Assembly (NCBI GenBank): GCA_028583685.1
Contig: JAMXIF010000031.1
Location: 8,568,977-8,632,976 of the forward strand
Direction: 5' to 3'
DNA length: 64,000 nt
From: Petaurus breviceps papuanus
Taxonomy: Eukaryota > Chordata > Mammalia > Diprotodontia > Petauridae
The notes under the pieces: generated by a model
Database searches by the model: none
The model's input: only the letters and a program-made list of their open reading frames with translations
What the model was told of the DNA's origin: nothing
Program-made: the position numbers and the translations under genes
In this document: positions 1 to 11,789 of the stretch, in pieces
How positions within the stretch are numbered: position 1 is the stretch's first letter
Layout: each line of letters starts with the position of its first letter

Positions 1-221
1 CATATGAATTATAGACTTTTTAGAAGAAGTACTATATGATTATTTTCAGATACATACACCTGGAAATTCAAAAAGAGGTTAGCAAATTGCACAGTCATCA
101 TGGAGCATTTATCTTTCTTAAAGATCAGAATACTCCCACCAGAAACTTTTCCCATCCCCTCAGTTAGTGCTTTCTCCTTCCTCAAATTATCTTATGTTTA
201 TTGGTCTCTCTAAATGTTGTA
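1..221. other. Unassigned single-copy-looking DNA
   Basis: No repeat family, reading frame or RNA gene recognised. It ends where the first MIR begins. Confidence 0.4.
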
Positions 222-475
222 CCCTCCTAGTGATAGCTAGCATTCATATATAGCACTTTAAAGTTTGCAAAGTGCAAATATTATCTCACTTATTCCTCAC
301 ATCATTCTGGGGTGATAGATGCTATTATTCTCTCCATTTTGCAGATGAGGAAACTGAGGGCTAAGAGAGGTTGAGCCACTTGCTGAGGGTCATGCAACTA
401 ACACGCCTGAAGCTAGATTGGAACTCGGGTCTTCCTGACTCCAAGTCCTATACTCTCCTGTGCTTTGGAAGGTAG
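222..475 (-). mobile_element. MIR-type CORE-SINE, antisense
   Basis: In plus orientation the order is the MIR tail (gctagcattcatatatagca), then the core (cattttgcagatgaggaaac, followed by an agagaggtt-like and a catgcaacta-like block), then the tRNA-like end near 'gaactcgggtcttcctgact'. This is the reverse complement of a MIR, nearly full length and strongly diverged. An L2/MIR-like tail (tgcctggcacatagtag) follows at about 520-565. Confidence 0.8.
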
Positions 476-629
476 GCGTTCATTGATTTCATTTGGGGTG
501 GGGGATGTCTGTGTCTTTGTGCCTGGCACATAGTAGATGTTTAATGATTACTGCTTGCTGAACTGAATGCCTATGGCCTTATCTCCTTCACCCCATTTTC
601 CCCCACCCCTGTGAGTTTGTCAAGTATAT

Positions 630-975
630 TCCCTTTACAGGTGAAAAGTGACATGAGTTCTCTGGGGTCACCCAGCTACGAGTGGCAGAGCTGAGACTTG
701 GAAGAAGGTCTTCTGACTTAGACTCAGGTTCTTTCCATCATTCTATACCACCTCATGGAAAGGAATTCAGATTCCACACCTTTCCAACTCTGTGTTCTTC
801 TTATCAAAGAAGCTTGCTGGGTTCTCTTCTTTTTACTTCATTCCTAAGGACACGTTCAGAAGATTTGGGAGAAACCATATGATCGATCACTTCTCTGGGT
901 CTCAGTTTCCTCTTCTGTAAAATCCACCCATTCTAGATGACCTGTAAAGCCCTTGTTAACATGAAATACTATGAT
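630..975. mobile_element. Two MIR fragments in opposite orientation
   Basis: About 630-760 is an antisense MIR core (ggtcacccagctacgagtgg, gcagagctgaga). About 880-975 is a sense MIR end (cagtttcctcttctgtaaaa, then a 'ctagatgacc' block). The reading frame that crosses the first piece is MIR-derived and is not a gene. Confidence 0.6.
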
Positions 976-1337
976 CCTGACTCTCATTAACAGTCACGAA
1001 CAGCTATTCAGTAGGCTTTTGTGGAATCCTTCTGAGCACTTCAGAGATACAAAAGGGACTGAGCTCCCTGTGCCTGACCTTGAGGACCATAGCATCAAAT
1101 TGGGGAGATAAGAAATGCATGAAATCAAAAACAATTACAAGGTAATGGAGAAAAAAAGCACATCATAATTGGGCCACATGGTATATATTATATCTACCAT
1201 CTGTCCGTATTGTGGCCAACTACGTAGAATCCACAGATGTGTCAAATCCATGGCAAAACTTTGTACAGCTGTGTTAGATCTATTGCATGGATTTTGCATG
1301 TTTTAGAGAAAGAATGTTGACTTATTTGGGTCAAAAT
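976..1337. other. Unassigned stretch
   Basis: No repeat or coding sequence recognised. It ends at the target-site duplication of the next SINE. Confidence 0.4.
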
Positions 1338-1580
1338 TGTTGTTGTTCAGTCATTTCTAACTCTCCATGACCCCCTTTGGGGTTTTCTTGGAAAAGGTAC
1401 TGGAGTAATTTTCCATTTCCTTCTCCAGTTCATTTTACAGATGAGGAAACTAAGGCAAACAGGGTTAAGTGACTTACCTTGGGTCACTAGGAAGTATATA
1501 AGGCTAGATTTAACTCAGCAAGATGAATCTTCCTGACTTCAGGCCTGGCACTTTATCCCCTGTGCCACGTAATTGCCATT
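1338..1580 (-). mobile_element. tRNA-derived marsupial SINE with RTE-type tail
   Basis: Antisense copy. It starts with the inverted 3' tail (tgttgttcagtcatttctaa, then a gaccccctttggggtt block). It continues through the core (tccttctccagttcatttta, gatgaggaaact) and ends in the inverted tRNA-related head near gtgccacgtaattgcc. The heptamer tcaaaat flanks both ends (1331-1337 and 1584-1590) as a probable target-site duplication. Essentially full length; non-coding, and presumably moved by LINE machinery. Confidence 0.85.
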
Positions 1581-2419
1581 AGATCAAAATAAGGGTGGAG
1601 ATAGGAAGTGGACCTGTGCTCTGTTTGTATATGGAACTCCTGGGTGAGAACAATCTGTTTTCTAATGTAAATCAGCACCTTCTAAACACCTCATAGCCTT
1701 GTAAAGCTGTCTAGAGCACAGAGAGGGTGTCTTATCTAGGTCCACCTAGCCAGTATGTGTTACAGGCAGGACAGGCAGGAACTGGCTCCAAGGTCAGCTC
1801 TACCCACTGTAACACATTCTCTCACCTTGGGACAAGAAGAAGGCTCAAGTGTTGCCAAGACCAGCTAGACCAATCCTGGAAATGGAAGCAGGAGTTTTTA
1901 GACTTCTGCTCTGTGGTGTTAGTGGGAGCTTGTGATGTTAATAGGAAGTGCTAGCCATAAGGGTGTTGCTTGTCTCCCTCAGACTTCACTGTCCCACAGG
2001 TCACAACAAGGATTAACTAGGTTGCTAACACAACCTACCCATATTTGTGAAGAGATTGTCAACTTAACATGTTGATCTAGAAATCACTGAAAGGTAATAC
2101 TTCAAAAACTTCATTCAGGGCTTCTTGTCCTGAAATGATGTTTCCTATCATTTTAAAGAGGCTCCATATCCAAGAACGGGTCTACCCAACCCTCCCTCTC
2201 CTCTTGTCTATGATATCATAGTAGGAATCGACAGATTCTTTAGCAGCTGTACAACGACATCACCCTGGTGGTGTTATTGAGCCTTTGTGAGAATGAAGGA
2301 TGAACAACAACAAGGAAACATGAGACTTGGAAACATGGCGAGCATGTAAGCCTAAGACCAGTCATATCTTTGTGCCCGAGTCCAGAGTGCCTTTTACCTC
2401 TGCCAGTTCAACCAGCTGA
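1581..2419. other. Mostly unassigned; weak MIR trace
   Basis: An antisense MIR-like stretch lies at about 1700-1825 (ccacctagccagtatgtgtt). At 2290-2325 a 'gaatgaaggatgaacaacaa' end resembles a SINE tail, but too little is left to assign it. The rest shows nothing I recognise. Confidence 0.35.
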
Positions 2420-2660
2420 TAAAGGTTTGTTAAGTGCCTACTCTATGGTTAGGCACTAATGCTAAGAACTGGACATACCCAAAGAGAGTCCCTTGCCTTG
2501 AGGAGTCCACAATCTAATGGGGGAAACAACGAGCAAACAAGTATGAACAAACAAGCTATACACAGGATGAACAAGAAATAATTAAGAGGGAAGGCCCCAG
2601 AATTAAGAGGGGTTGGAAAGCATTTCCTTTGGATGATGAGATTTTTATGGGCACTCAAAG
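2420..2660 (-). mobile_element. L2 LINE 3' end, antisense
   Basis: The inverted L2 tail is readable (gtttgttaagtgcctactct, ggcactaatgctaagaac). The usual 'ccttgccttgaggagtccac' and 'tctaatgggggaaac' blocks follow. Only the 3' region is present, with no usable reading frame. Confidence 0.7.
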
Positions 2661-2693
2661 GAAGCCAGGACCAAAGACACATAGGTACGTGTA

Positions 2694-2713
2694 CACACAC
2701 ACACACACACACA
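2694..2713. repeat. (CA)n microsatellite
   Basis: About ten CA units directly after the antisense L2. The short overlapping frames rich in Cys/Val or Thr/His are by-products of the dinucleotide repeat. Confidence 0.95.
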
Positions 2714-4014
2714 CCCTCTTCTGGGGATGCTGCAGATGTGGCAGACAGCAGCTGCTAGCCTGCTGCCCTAAGATAACTGGCACCTCTCCATTCTGTCTTC
2801 CTTCTTCCCTGCACTTTGCTCCCCTCCCCCTCCCCCAAGCTCAAGTCCTGTTAGTTCCCTTTCTTCTCAAACTGGGAAGAAGTACAAATCTCAGAGAGTT
2901 TTGTGGTCTGCCAATCCCTTGTCAGGGGTGGTTACATATTTTTGTACGTATTCATTCATTCGTTTAATACAGTTCAAGCAAAGGCCAAACGACCACTTTC
3001 AGGGGTGTTGTGGGGGTTTACTTTATGGGGGGAGGGGAGTTGGGCCAGATGACGTCTACGGTCTGTTCCTACCTCTCAGATTCTAGGATTCTAAGCCATT
3101 TATTTATACCTCCCTGTGATTTAGTTCATCAGGCTTGTTGCCACCTGAAAGGTTTAGCTAAAGGTGACGGGGGAGGGAACATGAGGGCACTGGGTGCCTG
3201 GAGTAAGGGTGTGGATGCAATGACAACACTGAAAAATGAAGTGGGACAGCCCAAATAGAAACCTAATTCACTGTTTTGTAGATAGTTTGCCCCAAGATAG
3301 TTCCCTCCCTCCAAGCCTGTGTAACAAGGAAGAAGGGAGGTACTTACTCAGCTCTTAGTCTAGGGTACTTTTGCTTGGCATCTGGGATGGGCCCAACTGT
3401 TGGCAAGTGCCAACTGCATGAATCATCAATCATGTTCTAAGGACAGATCTTCTACTCCTGGGCCCCAAGAGTCCACATACGCCAAAAAGCAACACCACCT
3501 CCTTTTCTGACTCTTTCTACCCCCGCCTCCTACTCCCTCTCCTCCTCTAAGGGAGACAAGGGCACCACATCACACTCCTGCATAGGCAGAATAGCCATCT
3601 ATATACATAGCATTATTTTAGGGACTAAAGAAAGCCCCTAAAGATCTTCCCCCAAAAGATTGGCTGCCAGGTTACTCAAAGTTCTCACCATTAGTCACTC
3701 CTTGTAAAAATGAAAATAAGTAAATAGGCAGGGGTTACCCAGTAAGTTTAGTATGTACATGTACTTAAATTGGTTCATTCCATCACCTTTAACAAAGCAC
3801 AGGGATTGTGACATGAGACAAGCATATTTTGATGGGAAGATTCAGGAAAGAGCCAGAGCATTGGGAATAGCCAGCTAAGGCAAGCAGCTTAACGATATCC
3901 AAGAGTGCTTCCAAGGGAACTGGGATGTTATCATAGATAGGTACGGACCTATTAGGGAATGGATGGGAAAAAAAGTAAAAAAAAAAATCCCAACAAAACA
4001 AACCACAGCATCGT
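2714..4014. other. Largely repeat-poor, unassigned
   Basis: A short MIR-like terminus appears at about 3045-3095 (gggccagatgacgtctacgg). Otherwise I recognise no repeat and no convincing exon; the reading frames are short and mutually overlapping. Confidence 0.4.
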
Positions 4015-4190
4015 AAAACTAAAACTGAAAGGAAACTCAGAGGCCATCTTCTCCAGTCCCCTTATTTTAATGATTGAGAAACCAAGACCTATGCCTCCTG
4101 GAGAGTAAATGACTTGCCCAAATTCAAACAGATGCTATTCATCAGAGTCAGGATTTGAATCTGGGTCCACTGACTGAAGTACCAGTGTTC
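4015..4190 (-). mobile_element. MIR-type SINE, antisense
   Basis: The usual inverted order is visible: a 'gaaactcagaggccatctt' lead-in, a degraded 'gattgagaaaccaagacc' core, then 'atttgaatctgggtccactg' at the head. Confidence 0.7.
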
Positions 4191-4194
4191 ATCA

Positions 4195-4450
4195 GGTGCC
4201 ATGGGTTTATTTATCTCCATGCAGATGATTTGCAAACCTCTCTCTCTCTAGATATATACATTTCAAACTAAACTAGATGTCTTAATAGCATCCCAAATTC
4301 AACATGTCCAAAAGAAGCCATTGATTTCCCCCACTGCTCTTCCCAAACCTTTCCGTTATCATTGAAGGTACCACCATCTTGCCAGACACCCCAGTTTACA
4401 ACCTCATCATTTATCATAGACTTCTCACTCTTCCTCATCCCATCAAATTT
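4195..4450 (+). mobile_element. L2 LINE ORF2 fragment, sense
   Basis: Matches the L2 region upstream of the C-terminal part of ORF2: 'tttatctccatgcagatgat', 'caaattcaacatgtccaaaa' and 'taccaccatcttgccagaca' occur in the expected order. Decayed, with no long frame. Confidence 0.55.
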
Positions 4451-4954
4451 AGATAATGAAAAAAGAAGAAAAGAAAGACGAGCTTTGAGGAAACATTAGA
4501 GAACATACATACAAGAGTACAGAAGGTAGTTCAGAAGTGAGTACAGATAAGTAGGGTGGTTTTGTTACTTCTAGGTTAATTTTAATATATTTTGGAACAG
4601 AAGTTCATGGATTTTCATGATATATAATCATCCTTTCTGTTCTTTGTAAATTGAAATGTTCATGTTGATTTTTGCTTAGTTCACAATAAAAAATATTTAA
4701 GAAAAAAAATTCTCCCTACAGTTGATTTCTGGAAAGTTGTGAATTTCTTTGATTATTTTAAACAAATATCCACTAAAGTTCTATTCAGATTCTTCATCTT
4801 GGTGTAGTGAAGATGACTCTGGGTTTTTGAGAGTTATACTAGTGGAGGGCAGGCTCTGGCAAGTCCTCCAAGTTCAAAAGACTTTGAATATACTCTTGGG
4901 AATAGGCTATTGTTTGAGAACCAGCCTAGCTGACTTTGAAAATGTTCACCACTC
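4451..4954. other. Unassigned; possible retro-derived 3' end
   Basis: Around 4560-4710 the text ends in 'cacaataaaaaatatttaag' plus an A-rich run. That looks like a polyadenylated retrocopy end on the plus strand, family unclear. Nothing else was recognised. Confidence 0.3.
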
Positions 4955-5420
4955 ATTCATTCAGTAAACAAGATAGGCAATAGGCAGTGAACACTTTTTA
5001 GGTGCTTACCATGTGCCAGACACTGTGCTAAGTATTGGGGATACAAAAACAAGCAGAAAGAAAGAGATACCCTTCCGTAGAGGAACTTATATTCTAATCA
5101 GTGTTGTTCAGTCATTTTAGTCTTGCTTGACTTTTTGTGGCCCCATTTGGGGTTTTCTTAGCAAAGATACTGGAGTGGTTTGCTATTTCCTTCTCCAGCT
5201 TATTTTACAGGTGAGGAAACTGAGGCAAACAAGGTTAAGTGACTTGGCTAGGGCAACACAGTATCTGAGACCAGATTTGAAGTCAAGTCTTCCTTGACTC
5301 CAGGCTCAGGGCTCTATCCACTGTACTGCTTCAATACCCTTCATTCTAATGGGGAAGATCATATATAAAAGGGAACAGAAAAGGAGGGGTAGTTGGGTGA
5401 GAGTCAGGAAAGGAATGAAG
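4955..5420 (-). mobile_element. L2 3' end, antisense, split by a SINE
   Basis: The inverted L2 tail (taccatgtgccagacactgt, gctaagtattggggatacaa) runs to 5098 and resumes at 5351 (ggggaagatcatatataaaa). The SINE at 5099-5342 sits between the two halves. Confidence 0.7.
5099..5342 (-). mobile_element. RTE-tailed marsupial SINE inside L2
   Basis: Full-length antisense copy with inverted tail (gttgttcagtcattttagtc), core (ccttctccagcttattttac) and inverted head. The octamer attctaat is repeated at 5091-5098 and 5343-5350 and is a good target-site duplication, so this insertion is younger than the L2. Confidence 0.88.
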
Positions 5421-5829
5421 CATGGATAATCTGGACATGTACCCAAAATGGAGGACCTGGGAGGAACTCTCCAATGGGAGAGAGAGGTTGGAAGAGGGAT
5501 GTTAGAGTGGGTAAAGATCCCAGGCAGGGGTGATAATGGCTCTGGCGGATCCTTCTTGTTGACTCTGCTTTTAAAGACCAATCTTCTAGTTGTACATGCA
5601 GTTGAAGCTTTGAGGTTGTATAATAGTTCCTGGCATGACTCACTTCTCAGCACACTACAGTCTTTGAGCCCATGTTACCTATGGTATACAAGAATTAATG
5701 AGGAAGCAATGGATCCACTAGAAGTAGGCACTAGGCACTGTGCTCCTCTCCAGGCCAGGAAGCGATAGCTGCTGGGACCTTGTAACTAGGGGAAAATGCC
5801 ATGTATGTTATTGTTGTCATTCATAACAC
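5421..5829. other. Unassigned stretch
   Basis: Reading frames of about 80-115 codons overlap on both strands with no recognisable domain or splice context. I take them as chance. Confidence 0.35.
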
Positions 5830-6487
5830 ACTATTGTTAATTAGCTGTTCAGTTGTGTCTGACTTTTCATGACCAATGGACTAATACACCAGGCCCTTCT
5901 ATCCTCCAAAGCTTGTCCAAGTTCATATTCATTATTTCCATGACGTTATCTATCCATCTTATCCTCTTATGTCCCCTTTTCATTTTGCCTTCAACCTTTC
6001 CCAATAATCAGGGTCTTTTCCAGTGAGTTCTGTCATCTCATTATGTGACCAAAGTATTTAAGCTTCAGCTTCAGTATTTTGACCTTTCAGTGAATGGCCT
6101 GAGTTAATTTCTTTAAGTATTGACTAATTTGCTATTCAAGAGACTCTCAGAATGCTTCTCCAGCACCACAATTTGAAAGTATCAGTTCTGCAGCACTCAG
6201 CTTTCCTTATAGTCCAACTCTCACAACCATGCATTGCTACTAGAAAAGCCATAGCTTTGACTATACGGACCTTTGTCAACAAGGTGATGTCTCTGCTTTT
6301 TAGTAAGCTTTCCAAATTTGCCATAGCTTTCCTTCTATGGAGCAAGTTACTTTTAATTTCATAGCTTCAGCCACTGTCTACAGTGATCTTTGAGCCCAAG
6401 AACATAAAATCTGACCCTACTTCCATTTATTTCTTCTCCCTCTGTTTGCCAGGGAGTGATTAGATCAGTTGGCAAGATCTAAGATTC
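5830..6487 (-). mobile_element. RTE-BovB clade LINE, 3' part, antisense
   Basis: The minus strand at 6136-6345 encodes the C-terminal signature of BovB-type ORF2. Readable blocks include SRDITLLTKVRIVKAM, HGCESWTIRKAE and FKLWCWRSILRV. The 3' UTR is at 5843-5900 (in plus: agctgttcagttgtgtctga, then caatggactaatacaccagg). This is a 5'-truncated LINE copy of about 0.65 kb whose frame is broken elsewhere. BovB-type RTEs are known in ruminants, squamates and marsupials, and horizontal spread has been proposed for the clade. Confidence 0.9.
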
Positions 6488-6684
6488 ATAAGAAATCTGC
6501 TAAGGCATCTAGTTGTAATCAGCATCAATGAATGGAATATACAAAATGATTAAATCATGGATTCCTATGAAGTATTGAAATAGAAAAGTTAAAAAAAAAT
6601 TATCAACATTAATGATGATAATCTCAGGACAGAATCCATTAAAACTAGTATAAAGAAAAGAGATAGTGTTATTTTTTAAAAAAA

Positions 6685-6840
6685 AGCTCTTGATTAAGGG
6701 TTAGAAGTCCTGGATTCTAATTCCAGATCTACCACTAACTGTGTGACTCTGGCCATGTCACTTATTCTCATATGTCAAATGAGGAAGTTGGACATCACTG
6801 CCTAATGGTATTTCTTCCAGAAGTGTCATTCTATGACTCT
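6685..6840 (+). mobile_element. MIR-type SINE, sense
   Basis: Sense order: 'ggattctaattccagatcta', 'accactaactgtgtgact', a degraded 'tcaaatgaggaagttgga', and the terminal 'tcattctatgactctat'. Flanks at 6488-6684 and 6841-7320 show nothing recognisable apart from AT-rich DNA. Confidence 0.7.
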
Positions 6841-7324
6841 ATACACAGACACAGTCCTGAACAGGGTCAATGAAACATCTCAAACATTTGAGGCTTAATT
6901 AAAAACCCATAGTACATTTTGCCAAGCAATATTTTCCTTAATTTTTAAACTGGGGTTTAATTTAGGAGAAATATAATGTTGATGTTTCAAAATCATTTAT
7001 ATTTAATTTATCAGAGTGTTTTGTAACAGCCTTGTAACCTCCAACACACTTAAAATTTTTTAAACTTGTTTCATTAAAACCCCCAATTGTCAGAATCTGC
7101 CAGTAGACAGTGAAATTTTAATACTACTTTCTCTCCCTTTCTCCTCCAAGGTTCTGAATTTAATTTCAATTTCATATAACCACAAGATATGAGTTGGTTT
7201 TAAAGTTGATAAAAATATGTTCTTTTGGTCCAGGAAGTCACAGTTCATAGAGGCAGTGAACTTAATCTTCTTCCTGCTCCTAGTAAAAAGAAATGAGATT
7301 ATTGGAGCTCTGTGTAACCCTTTC

Positions 7325-7840
7325 ATTTTCAGAGGTGAAACCTAAAGTCCAGAGAGGTTAACTGCATGCTAAAAGTCACACAGCTAATTAATGGCAAAAG
7401 TGAGACTCAAACCCTGTTTCATCTTTAATCTCTTGCATTTGCACAAGTGCTTAATAAATCTTTCTAAAGATTTTTCACATCTGTCTTATGATGTAAGCCT
7501 TACCATAGCTCTGTGATATTCATAAGGAAGGTATTATTGACCATATTTGACAAATGATGAGACTCAGAACAGAGAAAGAACATCCATGAATAACACTTTA
7601 TATATATTGATATATCATTATTGATAATAGCTCACATTTACTTTGCCCTTTACCAGCACTGATAAAGTGATCTCTTTACAACAATTCTACCATTTAGGTA
7701 ACATAGCTAGTCTGATACCCATTTTACAGCTGAGGAAACTAAGGATTTCAAGGTTAAACAAACCAACGGTAGACCCAGGATTAGAACCCAGATCTTATGG
7801 TTCCTAGACCATACTCTTTTCATTATACCATGCATCATCT
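7325..7840 (-). mobile_element. Cluster of antisense MIR fragments
   Basis: About 7325-7425 keeps 'gtccagagaggttaactgca' and 'cacacagctaattaatgg'. About 7440-7580 is a tail-side fragment. About 7618-7840 is nearly full length (aatagctcacatttactttg, cattttacagctgaggaaac, attagaacccagatctta). Confidence 0.7.
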
Positions 7841-9081
7841 TAGCCTGAGATCAATGACTAGAGAAAAGACCAGGTTTTCATGATTCGAGCAGACTGCACC
7901 TGTGGTTTGTGTCCTTTTTTTGTGTCAAAATGGTGTTGGCACATCTCTGAAGCTCAATGATATTCTCCTAATTCCTATTTTATTAGATATGATTTTCATG
8001 TTACTAGGAAAGGCTCAACACTGAAATCTCAGATGATTGCATCTGGCTGGAGCTAACAGTTAGACACATCCATCCTCCAAAGCCCAACTACCTCCCCTTT
8101 TCCATATCTCTTTGGTCTGGAAAGCAGGCTGGAAACCTCTTGAGATCAGGGGTTCTTGGAAGCCTTTTAGCTTGCAGTCGCTGCAAGCACTGGAAAGACA
8201 AATTTCTCATGTGGTTGTCCACTATTTTCTAATTTAAAAAAATAGGCATTTTATAGTAATTTTCTTTCTGAAAGAAGCAAATTTAGAAGACAAGCTAGGC
8301 AATGCTACACAAGAGAGCAGGAAGAAGGAATTAGCTAAGCCCAGGTTACTAGGCAACACTTAGAAAGTCACCTTCATGTTTGGCTCTCAGACAAACTGGG
8401 TTCTCCCATAGTACAAACCACAATCAGGGAGTAAATAGCCACTCTTGCTCATAACTTGAACATCTGGATAAAAAGTGAAAAGTTCAGCCCATCAACCAAA
8501 TGTTTTATCCAAATGACACCATATACTGCTACTTGGAAATGTATTATGTACCCCAAGGATGAGAAACAAGAGACCTGGCCCTCAGTCCCCGGGATGGGTT
8601 ATAGAGCTCCCATAGAGATACTGTTCTGGTCGTTTTTATAACAATCCAGCCAATACTGTCATAACCCAGGAGTAAAATGTTGTGGTTATCTAAAGGTTAG
8701 GAGGAAAACACTTGGAAGATCTGTGGGAATCAGCTAAGTGGCTTTTCAAAGCCAGTAGATATCCAGTGTCAGACTCTGAAGCCCACAACCCAAATGGACC
8801 CAGGGTATGGTCCAAACCCCAGAATCTAATGGACATCTGGCCCTCTTTTGACCTCTGTCTCTTCCTCCATTTTTCTCCTTTCTATTCCTTTATTCAGTTC
8901 TCTACTTTTGTCCCTCCCTGTCCCCCATTCCTTACCTAGTCCTTTTCTTGCCCCTGTCAATCTTGCTGACTTTCTCTCTCATCCAGTCAATCTCTTTGCC
9001 TCCCCCTTTCTATGTCTGCCTCTCTACTTTCTCTCTCTTTTACCCCTCATACAGCTCATTGAGCATAATATGGAACAAAAA
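7841..9081. other. Unassigned; pyrimidine-rich tract at its end
   Basis: I see no repeat family here. At about 8845-9050 the plus strand is a long C/T-rich stretch, which keeps two overlapping frames open by composition alone. Confidence 0.4.
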
Positions 9082-9091
9082 CACCTTTGTT

Positions 9092-9254
9092 GGGACAGCT
9101 AGGTGGCTCAGTGAATAGAGCACCAGCCCTGGAGTCAGGAGGACCTGAGTTCAAATGTGGCCTCAGACACTTAACACAAAATACTAGCTGTGTGACCTTG
9201 GGGAAGTCACTTAACCGCAATTGTCCTCCAAAAAGCAAAAAAAAAAAACCAAAC
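9092..9254 (+). mobile_element. tRNA-derived SINE with A-rich tail
   Basis: Sense copy from 'gggacagctaggtggctcag' through 'gacctgagttcaaatgtggc' and 'gctgtgtgaccttggggaag' to an A-rich tail, without the longer RTE-type 3' region. Perfect 10-bp target-site duplication cacctttgtt at 9082-9091 and 9255-9264. Low divergence marks it as one of the younger insertions here. Confidence 0.92.
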
Positions 9255-9604
9255 CACCTTTGTTATTTGATCCATTTGAGTAATAAATGTTTGTGTTCTT
9301 TGTTCTTAACTTTAAAAAGCTGGATAGTTAATTTTTTTTTTTGTATTTGTCTAAGGAAAAAAAATCCACTAAATGAAGAATTAAGGAAGTAAGAAGACAT
9401 CCTGGCTTGGGAATAAGGACCGATATTCTACTCCTTGCTCTGATACTAACTAAAATTTTAGTTTTTTACACCAGCCTTGTCATTGCATTGGTATCAGAAA
9501 TTCCCAAATGTGGACAGAAACCTACTCTGCCAATGCAGGTCACATGCTTCTGTGAAACTTATAGTTTTAGAGTACTCCTGGGTACTGAGACATTAAGTGA
9601 TTTG

Positions 9605-9850
9605 CTCAGGGTCAGTCATTCGGGCAATAAACATTTATTAAGGGTGTACCAGAAACTGTGCTAAATTCTAGGGATATGAAGAAAGGAAAAAGACAGTCTT
9701 GTCCTCATGGGGCTCACAACATAAAGGACGAGACAACATGCAAACAGCTATGTATAAACAAATTCTATACAGGATAATTAGGAAATTATCAGTAAAGAGA
9801 AAGCACTAGAATTAAGAGTAGTCAGAGCTTCCTGTAGCAGATGGCCTTCT
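9605..9850 (-). mobile_element. L2 3' end, antisense
   Basis: Starts 'aataaacatttattaagggt', followed by 'gtgctaaattctagggatat', 'tgtcctcatggggctcacaa' and later 'cactagaattaagag'. Part of a MIR core (aagtgatttgctcagggtca) lies just before it. Confidence 0.75.
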
Positions 9851-11484
9851 GGCTGGATCACCTAGCCTGTGTGTGTCATGCCTGGTCAGACCTCCCTCAA
9901 GATCACTCTCCACCTCGCTCAGGGCACAATGTCACTCTTTGCAGTAAGTAACTGAAACAGATTGTTGGGGGAGACTGGAAGCTGGGAGACAGACATGTGC
10001 ATATGATGTCACAGAGGCACAACTCAGGCCATGCTGCATCAACACAGCCTTTGCACAACTGCCTTATCAACTACTTGGATGGAGGGACCATGCTTGGCTG
10101 TCTCATGGCTAATAACTAATACTGCCTCACATTTAGATCGTGTTTTATGATTTCGAGAGTACTTTTCTCCCAACAGCCTTGTCAGGGAGTTACTGCAAAG
10201 ACTGCTGTCTCCTTCTGGAGGAAACAGAATCACGAAGAAATTTAAAACTAGAAGGAAAGGCTCATTTCCTGGCTCATGCGTGCACCTTTCAGAGAGACAT
10301 CAGTGTAGTGGATGGCATGATGAACTTGGGTTCAGTTCTGACCCCAGATATTTGGAGCTTTGTGTCCTTGGGCAAGGAACTTAACCTTTCTCAGCCTCAT
10401 ATTACTGAATGAAGGGTTTGGACCTAAAGACCTCTAAAATAATTTAGCTCTAAATGTATGGTTTATAAACCTTGGCGTTGGAGGGGTCTTCAAAAGTCAT
10501 TTAGTCATTCCCTACCATCTTTCTTGGTGTATTTCCCACACCAGTGCTTGACTCCCTCCTTGTAACTTTCACCATTTTGGTCTTCATTCTGTTCCCTAGG
10601 CTCAAGCAGAATATGACATGCCCCCCCCCTTTCCCCTCCCCTTCCATGGAAAGAAGGGACACCTGTTATCTTGCTTCCAGTTCCCAGAAGCAAAGAACCT
10701 GGGAACAAAAAGAAAAATGAAGAGTGATTCCCCCCCTCCCCAAGATTTCCCTTAATACCTGCTTATGCCTTTAAGTCTCTGGTTAAGGATTGTTAGATAT
10801 TTAACAAGGACTGAGGGGAGAGAAGCTAAAAGTGTAATGTTTACAGTGAACCCATTGGAGAAATATAATTTGATTTAATAAGAAATGTATTAATAAACAA
10901 ATTTCAAGCATCAATCCACTGTATTACATGAGATTAAGCTCTGCCACCCAGTCCACAGGATATGTTGAATTTATCTTCTATCAAAAATGGGAAGGAAGTA
11001 AATACATTTAATTATGTTTCAGTGGGTTAACCCCATCTCTAACTGACAAAACCTTTCCTGTTCTTTAAAGATCTATCTCAAAAATACCGTCTCCTCTGTG
11101 GAGTTTTTCCTATACCTTTATCCCAATCCTTCATTTTATACATGAAGAAATAGTTTCAGAAAAATGACTAACCCAAGGTCCCACGATAAAAAGTAACAAC
11201 GGAATTTGTATTCAAAGCCACATTTTCTGATCCCAAATACAGTGGTCTTTCCATGACACCATGCTTCCTTTCTAACTAGGTTATGTGCCTTTGGGCAGGC
11301 ATTTAACTCCTCTGGGTCTCATTTTGCTTATCTGTAAAATGTGGGAGTTGGAAAACATCAGCTCCGATTCATAGACACTTTCTATTCACAGACACATAGT
11401 CTAGCTTCCTTCTTTATACCTAGCCACCTTTAGGGAAGGAAATAATTAGCTAGTTATTCCATAACAAAGAATAATAATGCAACT
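9851..11484. other. Unassigned DNA with MIR scraps
   Basis: MIR-like pieces: antisense at about 10105-10230, sense at 10295-10465 (gtccttgggcaaggaactta), antisense at 11130-11275 (cccaaggtcccacgataaaa) and sense at 11275-11360 (gggtctcattttgcttatct). A C-run at 10621-10630 and another at 10733-10740 are homopolymers. No gene was recognised. Confidence 0.45.
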
Positions 11485-11780
11485 TTAAAGTCAGAAAGAA
11501 ACAGTGACCATCTAGTCCATCCTCTTGTCCAGTTCAGAAATCTTCTGTCCAACACCCTGGAGAGATGCTCAGTCATCCTTTTCTTGAACCTTTACAATCA
11601 TGAAGAGGGATCTTCCTACATTATACAACAGATTGCTTCCATGCAGGACATTTCTATTAGTGCTTTCTTACGTTGAATCAAAATCTGCTCCAATACAGCT
11701 TCTACCCATTGCCCTTAATTCTTGCCACATAAACAGCACAGAACATCTTCCCTCTCCTTCATAAGAACCATTCAGATAAT
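11485..11780 (-). mobile_element. L3/CR1-clade LINE 3' end, antisense
   Basis: The inverted L3 3' region can be followed: 'accatctagtccatcctctt', 'tacccattgcccttaattct' and a 'cagaacatcttccctctcct' block corresponding to the 'agaacaagtctaatccctct' of better copies. Strongly decayed. Confidence 0.5.
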
Positions 11781-11789
11781 TAAAAGATA

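Noticed and set aside
6136-6345. Possible host gene on the minus strand with a CESW motif
   Set aside because: The motif order is the BovB-type ORF2 C-terminus. It is a LINE relic.
8848-9102. Hydrophobic Leu/Phe/Ser-rich plus-strand frame
   Set aside because: It is a C/T-rich tract. Two frames are open at once, as expected from composition.
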